Positions 63,146-64,000 of a stretch of DNA of 64,000 nucleotides are shown piece after piece. Origin of the DNA: Aliiroseovarius sp. PrR006. Its GTDB lineage: Bacteria > Pseudomonadota > Alphaproteobacteria > Rhodobacterales > Rhodobacteraceae. The translations under genes and the position numbers were made by a program. Under the pieces are notes generated by a model. The model saw nothing but the letters and a program-made list of their open reading frames with translations. It made no database searches and was not told where the DNA came from. Location of the stretch: positions 1,116,001-1,180,000 of the forward strand of contig NZ_JAAGOY010000004.1 in the NCBI RefSeq assembly GCF_010500215.1, in the 5' to 3' direction. Position 1 is the stretch's first letter. The number at the start of each line of letters is the position of its first letter.

Positions 63146-63221
63146 GGTGGGAGGGCTGCTTCGAGCCCAAACCTATCTTCGCGGAATTGACACTAGACAA
63201 TCCATGGCAGAGGTTTCCAAC

Positions 63222-64000
63222 ATGAAATGGAATTACGATGACCCCGTATTTAACGATTTACTGGCGCTTAACCCATGGGCGATTGATTTATGGGCCGTGC
63301 GGCTGGATCTTATTCGAAACAAAAATTGGAACGTAAATAGTATCAACCAAGGTGGAAATGCTGAGACACGTGCTGGGCTGGAGCAATTCTTCCAAAAACG
63401 CAGTGACGCCACTTTGGCAAGATTGGTTGGATCAGCAATTGACCATGACTCTTGGGCGAGAGAGGTTGGGCTGATTGCTAGGGACGTCTTCGCCGATGTT
63501 GACGTAGCAAATGCTTGGGTCGGTTCCGGTAGGCAGCAATTCTCTGACGGAAGTTCCCTTGCTAATACCGATAGCAAGACCGAAGAATACACTATTGGGC
63601 AGTTCAAAGCCGATTTTCTACTTTTATCTCAAGCAAGTCTAAGGGCGCTTGAAATAAAAGAGCACATTGACATTTCAGGGAAAGTCTTCCCGATCGGCCT
63701 AGATTTGGTAAGGGCAAAACTCCTAGAACCACTGAATGCGAAAGGCACGAAATTTGGGCCGTTCTCAGATCATTCATCGGTCCGGTTCAACAGTGCGGAT
63801 TTCTCTCAATCTGAATTTTTCGACCAAGCATATTTCACTATGACGAAGTTCGAAGGATTTGCCAGGTTTCAGGACGTAATATTCCACGGACCAGCCAGCT
63901 TTCATGCAACCTTGTTTTCAAAGGCAGCGTTTTTCAAAGGTTGTCGGTTCGAGCACTCCACCGGATTCTGCGGGGCAAAGTTTGAGGAGGCCGTGGATTT
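63222..64000 (+). CDS. Pentapeptide-repeat-like protein, N-terminal part (runs off right edge)
   Basis: An open frame of 259 codons without a stop reaches the window end. Residues 1-175 are not recognised (KWNYDDPVFNDLLALNPWAI; one REVGLIARDVFADVD helix). From about residue 190 a periodic xFxxAxF pattern appears (ADFSQSEFF, TKFEGFARFQ, ASFHATLFSKAAFFKGCRF, AKFEEAVDF), like degenerate pentapeptide repeats that build a right-handed helix. GAGG lies eight bases before ATG 63222. AT-rich, unlike lysC; probably an accessory gene. Confidence 0.7.
   Translation, partial: MKWNYDDPVFNDLLALNPWAIDLWAVRLDLIRNKNWNVNSINQGGNAETRAGLEQFFQKRSDATLARLVGSAIDHDSWAREVGLIARDVFADVDVANAWVGSGRQQFSDGSSLANTDSKTEEYTIGQFKADFLLLSQASLRALEIKEHIDISGKVFPIGLDLVRAKLLEPLNAKGTKFGPFSDHSSVRFNSADFSQSEFFDQAYFTMTKFEGFARFQDVIFHGPASFHATLFSKAAFFKGCRFEHSTGFCGAKFEEAVD

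Overview
The window reads as chromosomal DNA of an alphaproteobacterium, most likely a marine Roseobacter-group member of the Rhodobacteraceae. Pointers are the split b/b' ATP synthase Fo operon in the order atpI-B-E-X-F, the ccmABCDG cluster behind yajC-secDF, the choline-O-sulfate and choline uptake block, a high-GC third-codon bias, and a dense layout with many 4-bp ATGA overlaps. Nearly all genes are intact and housekeeping. I saw no rRNA, tRNA, CRISPR array, insertion sequence or integrase.

Layout. 1-4505: choline sulfatase (betC, cut by the left edge) and betI run left; the choline importer choX-(lysE)-choW-choV runs right from the shared control region. 4516-8403: lipoprotein, hydroxypyruvate isomerase, a VOC protein with a WYL regulator, and a cation-diffusion exporter divergent from a MerR regulator. 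8416-13524: polA, a small zinc-finger protein, a HIT protein and a large GT14-type glycosyltransferase, facing a sulfotransferase (13674-14492). 14779-20743: outer membrane protein, OsmC-like protein, PfkB kinase-nth pair, an Ada-like methyltransferase, an OmpA lipoprotein and a FadR-type regulator. 20811-23471: ATP synthase Fo operon. 23701-26425: ArsR regulator, LysR/azoreductase pair, SRAP protein. 26485-30749: Ala/Glu-rich anchored protein, infC, a c-type cytochrome, XdhC-like protein and two YeeE/YedE half-transporters.

30873-38958: pyrC-pyrE, dnaB, purB, a tiny secreted protein behind a strong hairpin, an orphan FliG-like protein and an LpxL-type acyltransferase. 38962-47193: DUF1223 protein, a 565-bp gap, then one long leftward run (read right to left) yajC-secDF-tauE-Mth938-ccmABCDG that joins protein export with cytochrome c maturation. 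47359-54161: serS, a DUF2235 hydrolase, a DUF815 ATPase, tatABC and an orphan ABC ATPase. 54162-60256: MFS carrier, Hsp70-like protein, metG, Nudix, DUF1178 and GNAT proteins. 60422-64000: lysC lies between two AT-richer accessory genes, a membrane-anchored DUF4041/GIY-YIG protein and a pentapeptide-repeat protein cut by the right edge.

No unmistakable new multigene system is visible. The most informative oddities are the accessory genes around lysC, the sulfotransferase/GT14 divergent pair, the divergent orphan FliG, a hairpin that hides the start site of the gene after purB, an ATA-initiated infC, a LysE exporter inside the choline uptake operon, and several well-formed operators (BetI, MerR, FadR, LysR and probable WYL sites). 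All positions were read by eye; no homology search was run.
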